From contig JAOPHQ010000898.1 in NCBI GenBank assembly GCA_030340625.1, forward strand, positions 30,001 to 94,000: a DNA stretch of 64,000 bases, read 5' to 3'. The stretch's first letter is position 1, and each line of letters begins with the position of its first letter. Both the position numbers and the translations under genes were made by a program. This DNA comes from Merluccius polli (taxonomy: Eukaryota > Chordata > Actinopteri > Gadiformes > Merlucciidae). The notes beneath the pieces were generated by a model that saw only the letters and a list, made by a program, of their open reading frames with translations, had not been told where the DNA came from and did not search any database. Positions 33,634 through 45,761 of the stretch are shown here, piece after piece.

Positions 33634-33653
33634 AGAGAGAGAGAGAGAGAGGG
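33570..33653. repeat. (TG)5(GA)n compound microsatellite
   Basis: A short TG run passes directly into about 35 GA units with two GGGA interruptions. Confidence 0.93.
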
Positions 33654-33745
33654 AGGGTGTGACAGAGCTTGCATGTGTAAGAGCTGGAGAGTATTTGAGG
33701 CCACAGATCATTTCACACCTCTAACCGACTATTAGCAATCAGTCC

Positions 33746-33746
<1 letters not shown>

Positions 33747-33828
<82 letters not shown>
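33747..33828. repeat. (CA)n microsatellite, about 40 units
   Basis: One of the longest pure dinucleotide runs in the window. Confidence 0.97.
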
Positions 33829-33830
<2 letters not shown>

Positions 33831-35930
33831 GCAAGCAAGCACATACACACACTGCTCTCCAGAATTATCTACTTGCAGCAATGATGCAGTTACTTGGTCC
33901 CACCCATAAGAAGACATTATTAGTTGACCATGCATTCACCAATGAGAGCCTGTGTCCATTTAGACTGCACAAGACTGGAGTTTGGCTTTATTTTACTTGG
34001 GTTCCCAAGTTCAAGAGCCTGATGTGCAAGATATTTTCCATTCGTAATCTTGAAAAAAAAAATACCCTCTGACCATGATGTATTTGTACATGCTCAATGG
34101 AGAGACCTTGTATTGCAAAGCCGTTTTAGTGCAAATCAAAACATCCAGGACTCAATCGTGTTTTAAAAGAATGTCCCTGAAAAATGTTCATCTTAAAAAG
34201 TCTACAGAGGAGTTTAAGTATGTCATTCAGTATTAGTATTCAGTATTCATATCTTTTAAAATTGAAACATGTACATAGTTTTTACATTTGAGGAAGATCA
34301 AATTAAATTATGAAAACGCCATTATTTTACTATAGTCTGAAGTATGCATGTATGTGATAGGACCATATTTTGTTATGAAGCTAAATCTTCATATTCTTTC
34401 TTTTACATCAATGATAATCTCTAAATTAAATTCTGGGGTTTGTTCCCTTTCATTTTCCCTGCGCCATAGAGAGACTGGAAGATTGAATGAGCTTTAGTTT
34501 GGAGAATGCCCTTTTAATGCAACGCTGACAAGAGCAGTCAGTCATCTGTAGCTCTACACAAAGTAACGTTGTTGAATTTCCACGTCCAAAATAGACTTAG
34601 AGTCCTTTATGAACAGAGGGAAGAAACGCAGCCGCTACATTCGCCCTCTGTGTGCTTTCCTCCGTCAAAAAAACAATGTGATTTCTTTTTCGGGTCGCGG
34701 TACAAATATGAACCCGAAATTGGTGCTCCTTGTGCTTTGGGCTACACACTTATTTTCCATAACCATCCCATCCACTGGCTAGAGCATAGCGTGTGATAGC
34801 ATCACATCTCGCTCAGACACATGGAAACCAACAAGTAAACCTGAAAAACACTATGCACTGATGAGACTAGCATATGGTTTAAAATATGTATGATTATAGG
34901 GTTGCCAGAGTGTCATGAGTGGCTATGGAATTACACAAACATTGTGCGGTCTTAATATTTTGTATATTTTGATTGGATAGTTATGTGCTGTATGTCTGTA
35001 TGCTGTAATACCATTTGTCCGCATACTGACACACATGTCAACCAATAGCTAGAGCAATTTTGTCCGTCTGCCAGTCTATCAGTTCTGCCTTGCCTATCTG
35101 TCTGCCTCCATTTCTGCCTGTGTGTGTCTTTGCATGTCTCACACCGCTTGCACCGCTTCTATCTCACACTTCACCTTGCCTCGATTATTCCAGAAGCTCC
35201 TCTTTATCTCGCCCTCCCGAGACGGTTCATCTGGAGTAATTAGGAGGCTATTTGTCAGTGTGTTGAGTGGAAGATTTACCCTTCTTTTGAATGCTTTCCC
35301 CCCCCCCCCCCCCTCCCTTTCCTTTTCTTTTTCTCCTATTTCTTTCTCCTGTCCTTTCTCTCATCTCCTCTACCGCGGCGGGCCCTCAAGGCCCACACAC
35401 TTGTTTCATTCTCCCATCCCTCTCTCATCTCATTTCTTCTTCATCTTCTTCACAAAGTGCTGACGGACAAAACTAGAGGCGATGCCAGAGGGCAGACTGT
35501 GGGGAGAGAGAGGGAGAGACGGAGAGAGAGAGAGACAGGGATAGATAGATAGGTGAGTGGATTTGTCATTATTTTTTTGGTTATTTTTAGGTTTGTTTAT
35601 ATGGCCCAGTCTCAAAGGGTGCTCCACAGAATCCCATTAAAATTAATTTTTTATATCACCTCCTCACCCCTAGTTCTGTTTTTTCCTGTACCCCCTACCT
35701 TCGCCAGATCACTGTTTCCTCCGATCCATTAATACTGACTCCTGTCTTGCATTGCCCCCAATGTCAGCGGATGCTGCAGTTGACCTCCTGCTGGGATGCG
35801 ACGGTCAAAGGGGTTATATGTGGCGATGTGACAATTGCAGAAAATAACCGTTTGAGGACGCATGACGCATTTAAGAATAGAAAGCCTGCCATATTGGCTT
35901 TAGCGTGCGGCGCGGCTGCAATGACGCGCA

Positions 35931-35962
<32 letters not shown>

Positions 35963-36323
35963 CAGAGGGAGAGGGCAACAGAGAGGTGGGGTAAAGCAGA
36001 ACAGCGATAGAGAGAATTGAGGATGGAGGAAGGCAGTATTAATGAATCGAAAATAAACACAATCCATCGGAGACGGAGGTTGGGTCGGTTCACGGCGAGA
36101 ATGCTCTCGCGCAACCTGAGAGGTGAGTTCCTCCGTACCTCTTCCATTTTTCAATCCTCTGGAAGTAGATATAGGACAGATGGAGTGAGATGGAAGGATG
36201 GATGGATGGACAGATGGCAGTGATGACGGATGGTTGCCTGAAGGTATTAGTAAACCAATGTGACAACTACCAAGCTGCCGCTCATGGATAGCTCTCTGAG
36301 ATGCTGCCTACGCAATTGAGTCC

Positions 36324-36325
<2 letters not shown>
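33829..36325. other. Noncoding stretch with C16 and GATA/GA patches
   Basis: A C16 run lies at 35298-35313. A GA-rich patch lies at 35502-35550, ending in GATAGATAGATAG. A CGCA/CACA patch lies at 35927-35963. No gene recognised. Confidence 0.4.

Positions 36326-36364
<39 letters not shown>
36326..36364. repeat. (GT)n microsatellite, left half of an inverted pair
   Basis: About 19 GT units. They can pair with the (CA)n at 36448-36509. Confidence 0.95.
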
Positions 36365-36366
<2 letters not shown>

Positions 36367-36445
36367 ATGAGAACATTTCTTTAAGGGCAATTTCTTGGCA
36401 GGGAATAAAGTCTCTGCATCCCACATACAGAAACAGGTGTTCTCG

Positions 36446-36447
<2 letters not shown>

Positions 36448-36509
<62 letters not shown>
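36448..36509. repeat. (CA)n microsatellite, right half of an inverted pair
   Basis: About 31 CA units, 84 bp right of the (GT)n run. Confidence 0.95.
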
Positions 36510-36511
<2 letters not shown>

Positions 36512-36624
36512 CTGATGTATCGAGCTGTTCGGAGTCCTTGGTTTGTCGTCAACCCTGGCCTCAATTTTCCGTCTCATCGTTTGATGTCCATCACTACAAT
36601 GTCCTCTCAGATTGCGTGTTATAT

Positions 36625-36714
36625 TTGTGTGTGTGTGTGCATGTGTATGTGTGTGTGTGTGAATGTTTGTGCATGTGCTCAGGTGTACATTCTTGTGTGT
36701 GTGTGTGTGTGTGT
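36625..36714. repeat. Interrupted (TG)n microsatellite
   Basis: TG-rich with GCA and AAT interruptions. The longest pure part is at 36693-36714. Confidence 0.88.
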
Positions 36715-37035
36715 CGTGAGAGAGCTCTGCGAATCTGAAAGAACATCATCTAGCCGAAGAAGGAAAATGACTCGACGCTCACCAAAACGGTGACACTATT
36801 TTTAGTTTGGTCGAGCGTTTCTTGGAGATGTGAACGCAGGACTTAAGTATTCTGCAGTTTGTGGTGCCAGCATGCGTATGTGTTTAGCGCATGTGACAGG
36901 CGGGGGAATACTCGGGGAGCGTATCCGAGTTCATACCGTTTTTCAGTCAGGCCTTTAATGAAGCAAGCGTGAGCAACTTTATGAACGTCCTCCTTTGCCC
37001 GCATGTTTAGATAATCAAAAGATTTCCCCCTCGGT

Positions 37036-37066
<31 letters not shown>

Positions 37067-37295
37067 ATGTCTCTCTGTCGTTGTCTCCGTCTCTCTCTCC
37101 CTCACTCCTCAATCCTGTTGACAGTTTTTTGTTACCCACCACCTTACTATTCCTTGTCTTGACGCCTCCCTCTCCCATAGTAACGCACTGCCTTTGATCC
37201 CACACAAGCCCGTCTTGTCCACTTTCCCTCCGTTCCCCCGTCTCTCCACCAAACCCTCAGTGGACTTGGTGTGTACTACGGGAATCCTTTGATGC
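36715..37295. other. Noncoding stretch with (CT)n patch
   Basis: A (CT)n run lies at 37038-37060. No gene recognised. Confidence 0.4.
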
Positions 37296-37302
37296 ACACA
37301 CG

Positions 37303-37353
<51 letters not shown>

Positions 37354-37356
37354 GCG
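37296..37356. repeat. (CA)n microsatellite with CGCA edges
   Basis: CGCACGCA, then about 22 CA units, then CGCGCGCACA. This is Z-DNA-prone. Confidence 0.93.
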
Positions 37357-37635
37357 CACACGGCACGCGTGGAGCCATATGGACAGGCACACGCCGTGAG
37401 ATAAGACATCAGAAGCTGAAAGTGCTGACTTGACGTGGGTCTGGAATGAGGCAACGGCTGACATCAGATTGCAGAGTGTCGGTGTCATGTGTCCCAGTCT
37501 TGAAAAGGCAGGGGGATACTTGGAGACGCACACACACATGCACATGGAGTCAAATACGGTATTCCTTTGATGCAGAAACACACACACATGCACACACACA
37601 CACTTATCGTAAAAGAAAGCGTTGGTGACCTCACC

Positions 37636-37943
37636 GACGGCGTCTCTTGATCTCGCCTTCAATTCAATGTCATTTTGTAGTTCTATTTTTTCCATGTCAA
37701 CTCCGATTGGTAAATCACATACCCACCGCCGCCATTTTTTCTGTCTCTAATCTTTGCTTTAACAGACTAGCTAGCGCCATCAAACCACGGCAACAAGCCA
37801 CCCAAGCCCAGTGCATAACCACATGACTTCACAAGGCACTTGAAATGCCTCTGACAGCGACACAGACAATCACGGTCGCTGGGTTGGTGACCACTGTTTT
37901 AGACCGTTAATTGCCCATTAGAGATTATATTTAATTGTGTTTA
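37636..37943. repeat. Left arm of a large inverted repeat
   Basis: Read in reverse it matches the right arm at 38827-39222. Shared words include CAATTAA, AATCTCTAATGGGCAAT-like text, ACCAACCC, AGGCATTT, TTGTTGCCGTGGTTTG-like text, AATGGCGGCGGTGGGTATGT and GGCGAGATCAAGAGACG. It contains what looks like a hAT end (GGTTGGTGACCACTG near 37880-37893), but the homology continues past it. Confidence 0.85.
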
Positions 37944-38634
37944 TGACAGAGACAGAGATTCTGTCTTGTCAAGAACCGATCTGGAGTCCATCTCAATCGG
38001 ATGTGGTGCACACTACACTATACCCCCGGAGATGGTTTTCACCCTGGCTGTCTACATCTCTCGCACAAACAGATGGCTGTCTACAGTGTGGATGGTGACA
38101 TCTCTCTCTGCATCGCGACCTGCACAACAGTTTTCCAACCGTTTTAACGTTTTTGTGTATTTCTGCTGCAAGTGTTCCGGTGGTGTGTGCCTCATCACAT
38201 GCACACGCGCACGCACACACACACACACACACACAGCATTATCTCATTACCCCTCACTGGGACGCTCGGAGATGTCCAATCATCTTATCGCACAAGTGCG
38301 CCGCGTACGTATCAGCCAAACAGACGCCTGTCATGCTGACAAGCGTCCTACTTTTCAATTCACTTCCACGCGGGTCACATGGACTACATCACCCCGCAGC
38401 GCCGCTATCCTGCTCCAATCAAACGCAGGCAGCCCACACCTCCATCACAGCCAGACATTTCACAGGAGGGACCACTTCTTGCCAAACCGTACGGTGTCAC
38501 ATGGAGAGGGGCAGATTCACGTCGCGCTGTCAAACACACTTGGGGTCCCACAGTTAAGATCCCAATCTTGGACCCATGTGGGTAGCTGGCTAATTGACAT
38601 GCATATTATGTTGATTGGAGACACCGAATTGCTT

Positions 38635-38666
<32 letters not shown>

Positions 38667-38826
38667 ATTAGAGACAATATTGGCATTGAAATTAGGTTGT
38701 GTCCATGACTTCCCTCCTTGGGACTGGCTGTAGCCTCCAACTCTAATTAAAATACATTAGGAGGAACACTCATGGATACAATTCTCATGGCGAATCAGAA
38801 GAAAAACAACCCCTTTTATTTTTCAC
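37944..38826. other. Loop between the large inverted arms
   Basis: About 880 bp with a (CA)n at 38206-38235 and a (TG)n at 38635-38659. An open frame of 255 codons (37966-38733) crosses both repeats and has no recognisable domain. I regard it as chance. Confidence 0.5.
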
Positions 38827-39222
38827 AAACACAATTAAGTACGATCTCTAATGGGCAATACGTGGTGTCAAACTGTGGCCACCAACCCGTCGATCTCGGA
38901 GGCATTTAAAGTAAAAAAAAAAGGACACATTTTTAAAAAATCCTTGCGTGGTAAAATGTATTTTGGCCAATCCCCTTGTTTGGCATCATGCAGTTTTGTG
39001 TAATGTGGCCAGTGGCCAAATTAGACGTGTCAATGTCATGTGGTTAGGCACTGGGCTTGTTGGCTCGTTGCCGTGGTTTGCTGGTGCTCGCTAGTTTGTT
39101 ACAGCAAAGATTAGAGGAAGCAAAATGGCGGCGGTGGGTATGTGATTTACCAATTGGTGTTGACATGGAAATAATAGAGCTAACAAAATGCCATTGAATT
39201 GAAGGCGAGATCAAGAGACGGC
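38827..39222. repeat. Right arm of a large inverted repeat
   Basis: Matches the complement of 37636-37943 in two blocks (38827-38912 and about 39028-39222). They are separated by about 115 bp that is absent from the left arm (A-rich, aatccttgcgtgg...). That extra part is either an insertion here or a deletion on the left. Confidence 0.85.
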
Positions 39223-40053
39223 GACTTTTCCAAACGTTTCCACTGCTCTCGCTTGAGACGCGGTCACAGATGTCACACTGAACGAGACACACTATTACCA
39301 TCTTTGAGATTACCGATGTAAATAGTACACAATAAAACCAATGTAAAATGATCTGAAATGAGTAGGCCTTGAGCAATGAGACACCTTACTCCATCCTCAC
39401 TTGGACCTCACTGGAGAACAATTGTTTTAATCCAGAAGTGCTTGTTATTGATTTAATAAAGACTTTACTTTAATAATAACTACATTTAATATTTCCACTT
39501 GTGTAGTGCCCTTAGGCTTAAAAAGGCTTAATAATATTTTGTTCCTATTGTTTTCCTCCTATTTTGTCGTTTATTGGTGATGTGGTTAGCTCATAGTGAA
39601 TGATGAATGAAAAGCATACACACTAGTCATTATATGTGATATACTGTATATGATGCGTATTTATAAATAGGTCCTCTCCTCACAGGACTGGGCCATAGCA
39701 TGTATTACTTTACCATTGCACACGTCCCATGATATTTTAAAACTTGACTTTACTTATTCAGGATCCATTTCGAAGATCAAACGAAGTTCATTGTTCAATA
39801 TGAACACAGCTTTCGGAGCTTGACATTTAGCTTCTTTCCTTGTCTCCTTAAGCATTGTTAGCATTGTTAAGCAGCCACCTCTCCTGACGGGGAGCCCGAG
39901 GCGAGGCACTGTTGTCTGTAACTGCTGGCCTGCTGTCAGAAGATCTACAACACGGCAGGGGGTAAATGCCCTGGCAAAGGAAAAGTTAAATGTCAGCTTT
40001 CAGTCAACAAACGAGAGGCATGGTTAACATGCCACTGGCACACATGCGCACGC
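39223..40053. other. AT-rich noncoding stretch
   Basis: No gene or element end recognised. Confidence 0.4.
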
Positions 40054-40058
40054 GCACA

Positions 40059-40101
<43 letters not shown>

Positions 40102-40185
40102 ACACGCGCACACATGCCCACGCACACATGCCCACGCACACATGCCCACGCACACATGCCCCCACACACACACACACACACACAC

Positions 40186-40186
<1 letters not shown>
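40054..40186. repeat. (CA)n plus 14-bp tandem repeat
   Basis: (CA)n with TA interruptions, then four copies of CACACATGCCCACG-type units (about 40108-40160), then (CA)n again. Confidence 0.9.

Positions 40187-40274
<88 letters not shown>
40187..40274. repeat. (GACA)n tetranucleotide array, about 22 units
   Basis: Uninterrupted CAGA/GACA units. They are followed by two copies of a 28-bp unit (GCACGCACACATGCATGTGC plus CACAGAC) at about 40275-40330. Confidence 0.96.
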
Positions 40275-40275
<1 letters not shown>

Positions 40276-40455
40276 GCACGCACACATGCATGTGCACACA
40301 GACGCACGCACACATGCATGTGCACACAGACAGACAAACACACACATGCACATACACACAATCTTTTTGGCAAATGCTTGGCTTTTATTTTGGCTGCTCC
40401 CTTGTGACAAGGGTGAAAGGTTTAAGCATATGAATATATGCAGACACACACACAC

Positions 40456-40740
40456 TTTTTCAAGTTCAACTTTATGGTCAAGTGTATTAGACATACAATG
40501 AAATGCTTTGGCTCTGGCTCCCCCTTCATTAACACAAGGGACACATGCCAAAAAAAATAAACAGGACAGACCTACATAGACTATGTACACAATGTACTCA
40601 TATTATACATTATATACATAATGTGTCAGCTGTGCAGCAATCTGAGTGCCTGCGGAAAGAAACGTACATACATTACAACTATACATACTTCAACACACAC
40701 ACACACGCACACACAAACCCAATTTTTGTACACACTTTTG
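40456..40740 (-). mobile_element. Truncated LINE 3' tail, minus strand
   Basis: The text TTTATGGTCAAGTGTATTAG, then ACATACAATGAAATGCTTTG, resembles reversed 3' ends of fish non-LTR elements. The edge abuts a CA microsatellite, as expected of a retroposed end. It has no open frame. The inner boundary is uncertain. Confidence 0.5.
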
Positions 40741-40799
40741 GCTGACTGTCAAGCATGTCTAAAAAAAAAACATACATGCAGAAGTAAAATACATGCTTC

Positions 40800-40800
<1 letters not shown>

Positions 40801-40862
<62 letters not shown>
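40801..40862. repeat. (CA)n microsatellite, 31 units
   Basis: Uninterrupted. Confidence 0.97.
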
Positions 40863-40865
<3 letters not shown>

Positions 40866-41059
40866 TCTGGAGATCTGAGCAGAACAGTGTCAAGGCAAAT
40901 GAACCAATCTGAAATGCAATCCTGTTGGCTTTATAAACACACACACATACACACGCACGCACACACATGCACCTGTGGGCGTGTGCATGCTCAAATGCAC
41001 ACACACACCGAACACATACACAATGTAAACAGGCCAGCTGAGTGCTGTCTGCTTTCTCA

Positions 41060-41066
<7 letters not shown>
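40863..41066. other. CA-rich noncoding spacer
   Basis: Degenerate CA/CGCA patches, no gene. Confidence 0.4.
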
Positions 41067-41107
<41 letters not shown>

Positions 41108-41330
41108 ACAAAGGAGGGAGAAAGTAGTGAACATTGGGGGGATGATAGGAAACGAAGGGTAGGAGAATGGGAGGGAATTGGAAGGCAGCATAGAGGGAGG
41201 GAGGAAAGGAGGGAGGGGAAATGAGGGTGTGAGAGGGAGGAATAAGGAGCAGAGGTATTGGACGGATGGAGAGGGTGATGAAATGAGAGATGGATGGAGG
41301 TAAAGGGGTAGAAGATGATGTGATATTGTG
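41067..41330. repeat. (GA)20 followed by purine-rich sequence
   Basis: (GA)n at 41067-41106, then about 220 bp of G/A-rich DNA on the plus strand (GGAGGGA, GAAATGAG words). The open frames through it are compositional. Confidence 0.8.
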
Positions 41331-42306
41331 TCGAGAGCTAAATTAGACAGCAGGATGGCTTTCTATCTGACGGTGGAAATTGGTATGCTTGTGAGTGTGT
41401 GTGTGTGTGTGTTTGTGTGTATGTGTGTGTCCTGCCTAGCATTTGTGGTGAAAATTGGTGGCAGGGAGACCTGAAATGGCTGTTTTCTTGCCTGGCAGAC
41501 TAAAAATAAAAATAAACAAAATTGGGAGATCAAGCGGGAAAAGAGAGAGCAAGGTAAAGAAAGCACGAACTAACGCAAAAAAGAAAAAAAAAGATGAACG
41601 AAACAGACATGGGTATAGAGATGAAGGAAGGAAGGGAGCGAGACGAAGACCTTTTCTGACCTCCGCAGAGCTGTCAACATCGGGATTTGAAAATAAGGGA
41701 CCCCCTACCAATGCCCACATACCCCTTACATTTAGATAAGGGTTCACACAGTGAATCCTTAAATCACCACTTGGCAACCACTTGCGTTAACATATCAGTG
41801 CAACAAGGGATTTGGGTTCACTAGTTCCTACATTAAGAAAGTGACTACAATTAGGTGTTCAGAATCAGATGCCCTCGTTGACAGTGAAATGCTGTGAACA
41901 TCACTGCATTATATAAATGAAAAGCACGAAAGGGCAAGAATACTAGCCTGGCACAGACGGACATCGTTTGTGTGCTTTGTCACACACACACACACACACA
42001 CACCCACGATTATCGCTTTCATATCTCAAAGTCGCCCGTGTTGTCCAAATTGAGTAGTTTTCTTCTCAAGCTACCAATTTCTAAGGTCCAAAGTGAAAGC
42101 AACATGACCTGTCTTGTGTTTTAAGACAGTGGTGTGTGTGTGTGTGTGCGTGTCCCCTAGTCGTACCCTGCAGGGAGACAGCATGGGGCAGACTGTCCTT
42201 CACAAGCTAATAAGTTCTGAAGGAGTGGAGAACAAAATGCTGCGAGAGACGTTTACAGGCCAGCAGGCAGAGGCACAAATAAGACACCTGCAATAGAGAG
42301 GCATGC

Positions 42307-42308
<2 letters not shown>
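41331..42308. other. Noncoding stretch with short TG and CA patches
   Basis: A TG patch lies at 41395-41431, a CA patch at 41981-42003 and a TG patch at 42131-42148. A 94-codon Lys/Arg-rich frame at 41455-41739 has no recognisable domain. Confidence 0.4.
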
Positions 42309-42393
<85 letters not shown>

Positions 42394-42402
42394 GGGGGGG
42401 GG
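42309..42402. repeat. (GT)41 running into G12
   Basis: The longest dinucleotide array in the window. It ends directly in twelve Gs. Confidence 0.97.
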
Positions 42403-42699
42403 TATAGATTGAAAAACCTTTAAAAATGTGGAAATATGTGGAGTGCATTGGCCTTGGTAGAAAAGGGTTTGGGGTTATCGAGTTGAAAATACTGAAATAG
42501 ATGGCGTTGGTGGTGTGGGGAGTTGTGTGTGTGTGTGTGTGTGTATGTTTGTGTGTGAGACCAGAGATAGGGGGGCCTTTGAAAATACTGAAATATATAC
42601 ATCAATGAGCACAAAGGCAGGGCCAGCAGTCATGGAAGCTATGAGAGAAAGACCAGCTCATGCATGAATGCACACAAAAGGAAATTTAGAGGTTTGATG

Positions 42700-42730
<31 letters not shown>

Positions 42731-43088
42731 TGCGTGTGCATGTGCGTGTGTGTATGTGCGTGTGTGTGTGTGAGGGAATAGTCCAGTGAGATATGCACTC
42801 AAAGGGGAAAGCTTTCCAAAATGGCTGCCAGGCCAGCTACCAACATCCGCATTTCCTTGAAAACATAAAACGTTTTCGGTGATTCGGTCATCAAGCGGAG
42901 CAGGCGTGGCATTCGAAGTTCCAACCACAAGCGATGCAATTGGTTGTTTGCAGTCATGTGACCCCCATGCTGCGCAAAACTTCAGCTGGAGGGCAGGAAG
43001 TGAAAATGGAGAAGGTCAAGCAGCAGTACGCTGTTCATGTAAAGAGTATTGGAACCAAATGCTCCAGAAATATACCAGTAAAGAATAC

Positions 43089-43091
<3 letters not shown>
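42403..43091. other. Noncoding stretch with TG patches
   Basis: TG patches lie at 42524-42557 and 42700-42772. No gene recognised. Confidence 0.4.

Positions 43092-43151
<60 letters not shown>
43092..43151. repeat. (TA)n microsatellite, 30 units
   Basis: Uninterrupted AT repeat. Confidence 0.96.
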
Positions 43152-43158
<7 letters not shown>

Positions 43159-43800
43159 GTATCGATCTGTGTTGTTTAAAAATGCATTTCACACAACCAC
43201 TATTGAGTTAGTAGACTCTCTTACTATTAACTATATACTATTAACCTTGTACTGCGAACCTCGTACTACACCAGAGATCAAATGAAAGTGTTTTGATCAT
43301 CGGTTACGATGTAAGACACTATAATACAAGAAAAATCAGGATGATGGTGGATCCATTTATGAGACTTTTACCTGTGTTGCTTGTTATGAATGTTTGCCAG
43401 GGTACGGCACAATAATATCCACATAATATACATATGAGACCATTTCTTTGTAGTAATGACATTTATTGATCATCGGCCAAACGAGACCATAGCCTCTGTG
43501 TGGTTCCTCCTTCCTCTGGAAGCTCTTTATAGCGGTGACCACACACTCCTACACAGGACGCCATATAGGCCCATAACAGACGACCTGCCCGTAGGCCGCG
43601 TCGTCTCCTCATCCCCAGCCAACACCGCTCTGAAAACAATCGTGTGATCCAAGTCGTGTGTAGTGATGCTGAGCGGGCAGCGTTCTCCACCGGCGTCCAG
43701 AAGGCATCCGCTGGCCCGCAGCGCACCTTCCACGGCTGATTGCCATGCGGCTGGCGCGCCTGGCAAGGCACAAGCACCTGAGAACCAAAGGCTAATCAAT
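43152..43800. other. Noncoding stretch ending in a GC-rich, CpG-bearing patch
   Basis: 43550-43765 is GC- and CpG-rich (ggccgcgtcgtctcc, gctggcgcgcctgg). It is open in two minus-strand frames of 90 and 104 codons. I recognise no domain and no paired splice sites. Confidence 0.35.
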
Positions 43801-44235
43801 CACACAGCTAAATACTTCAATCAATACAAGCAATGCACATCCATTACTAGGTGTCGCACAATGTCGTATTGGATTTTTTTGAAAAACACACACAGATACT
43901 TTGTTGGCACACTGGGAAACAAACTTAAATCCACTACTTGTGTCGCTCCGTCGGTTTTATCCGTGGATGATTGTGCGGCCATGTCTGGAGGGCTGCATGG
44001 ACGTAAACAACCGCGGATACATCAGACACAAGCGTTGGACGTGTATTGCCCTTCAGACATGTGTTCCCCGAACCAATCAGAGAAGAGATGCCCTGATTGG
44101 TCAAAAATGAGAAGGGAGCGGTCTGAAATCAACGAAACAGACATTCTCACAGAGCATTTCACTCATTAATAGCTAAGGGATGGCTATGGCAATTCTAACA
44201 AATTACAATCGTACCTACAGCACCTTTAATCTTTA
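43801..44235. mobile_element. Probable nonautonomous element with right tip at about 44233
   Basis: The right side ends ACCTACAGCACCTTTAA, the complement of TTAAAGGTGCTGTAGGT, which looks like a TTAA-type fish MITE tip. The body has two CCAATCAG-type words near 44074 and 44092, as in many such elements. The left tip was not found, so the copy is truncated or diverged. Confidence 0.4.
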
Positions 44236-45107
44236 TTAATAATTAGTTTACGCACGGTTATTGTTCTATTTGTAGCAAAAGACAATAAAAAGCCCATAAA
44301 TCCCAGAGTTGAGGTCTTCTCGAAGAAGCCCAAGTGTATATACGTCGAGGTACACCGCTACCGAGGTATACTGCCAAATAAAACCCTCATTGGACATTCA
44401 AAGCACAGTGCATGATCAATCTGCAAACTTGCTGGCCGAGGCACAAGAAGGGAGGAAAAAAAAGTGGCCCTTTCAAAAGTGGATACAAATGTTTACCTTG
44501 CAGATCCCAGGCACCGTATCAAACAGCAGACGGGCAAGGCGGCTAAAGTTCAGAGGTGTGTGCATACACATTGCTTTACAAGGTGACCAAGGGAGGGTTC
44601 AACGTCGCGCCGAGGCACATGCAGGTGCACGCACATATGGCTTTTTTTTTTTACAGGCTATGCGTGCCGCGTCGCGACCAATAAAACAAGAGGCGGTCGG
44701 GAGTGGTGACCAATAAAACTGCAAATGACACGCAAATCCCCCACTGTTTCCTCCCCCGACCGGCATCAAATCATTTGAAAGGAAATTTGCATTTTAAGAG
44801 AAAACATTTTATGTTGAACACCTTAAACATGTCTTCAAGTGGAATCCAGTACGACTTGCAGTGTGTGTGTGTGTGTGTGCTTGTGTGCATGGATGCACAT
44901 ACACACAGTCAAGTGTAAAATGTCCTCTAGTCCTTGAGCTGTGTTGTATTGCCTGTGGCTGGCTGGCCCACTGCTGCTGACAGGCTAACAGACTCACTTA
45001 ACACGCTAACATACTACTGGTGTGTGCTGGCTGACTGGCAGACTGCCCGTGGCTCTTCACGTTCTGCTTTAATGGGAAAACTAACAGGTGTCTAATAGGA
45101 CACACAG
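44236..45107. other. Noncoding stretch, no gene recognised
   Basis: Mixed composition, with a T11 run near 44643 and a short TG patch at 44863-44878. Confidence 0.4.

Positions 45108-45154
<47 letters not shown>
45108..45154. repeat. (GT)n microsatellite
   Basis: About 23 units. Confidence 0.95.
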
Positions 45155-45163
<9 letters not shown>

Positions 45164-45239
45164 CCTTGCGTGCAGTAAACACAGTGTATTGTTTTGTGTG
45201 TTCTTGTGCATCTGTGCATTGTGTCTGAATCTGTGAATG

Positions 45240-45244
<5 letters not shown>

Positions 45245-45283
<39 letters not shown>
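45245..45283. repeat. (GT)n microsatellite
   Basis: About 19 units, 90 bp right of the previous array and in the same orientation. Confidence 0.95.
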
Positions 45284-45287
<4 letters not shown>

Positions 45288-45616
45288 CCAATGGCCTATT
45301 TGGGAAGACTCCACTGTAAAGACTGTCATGTACATCACTTGCCACCAGAGCGAGGGGTTGTTGTTCTCATTCTTCCAACTCTGCGTGATAACGTCCCTGA
45401 GATGTCTGTGTCTGTGATGGGCAGTGCTGTGTGCACACGCGGGAGCACAACGTCCACATGTCAAATACATGTGAATATTTGGTAGGGTTAGGCGGGAAAA
45501 CAACAATTTAATGCTCTCAGTAAGGGCTCAAGATGTACCGATGTTTCCAAGCAGTTCTGCAGCACCTATGGAAAACCAAAAAAGATGAGCAGAAATATTG
45601 GCTGATGAACACAGGC
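45284..45616. other. Noncoding spacer
   Basis: No feature recognised. Confidence 0.4.
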
Positions 45617-45721
45617 GGGGGGGGGGGGGGGGAGACATAAAGAGAGGTAGAGAGAGAGGTAGAGAGAGAGAGACGGTGAGACAGACAGACAGACAGCCAG
45701 ACAGACAGACAGACAAAAAGT

Positions 45722-45761
<40 letters not shown>

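Noticed and set aside
37880..37893. A separate hAT element ending at GGTGACCACTG
   Set aside because: The homology between the inverted arms continues past this tip, and I found no matching 8-bp duplication, so it is described within the inverted repeat.
37966..38733. 255-codon plus-strand open frame
   Set aside because: It crosses a (CA)n and a (TG)n array inside the loop of the large inverted repeat. No domain is recognisable and its start has no gene context.
40024..40590. 188-codon Cys/Val-rich minus-strand frame
   Set aside because: A direct translation of CA and GACA arrays (Cys-Val and Val-Cys-Leu-Ser periodicity).
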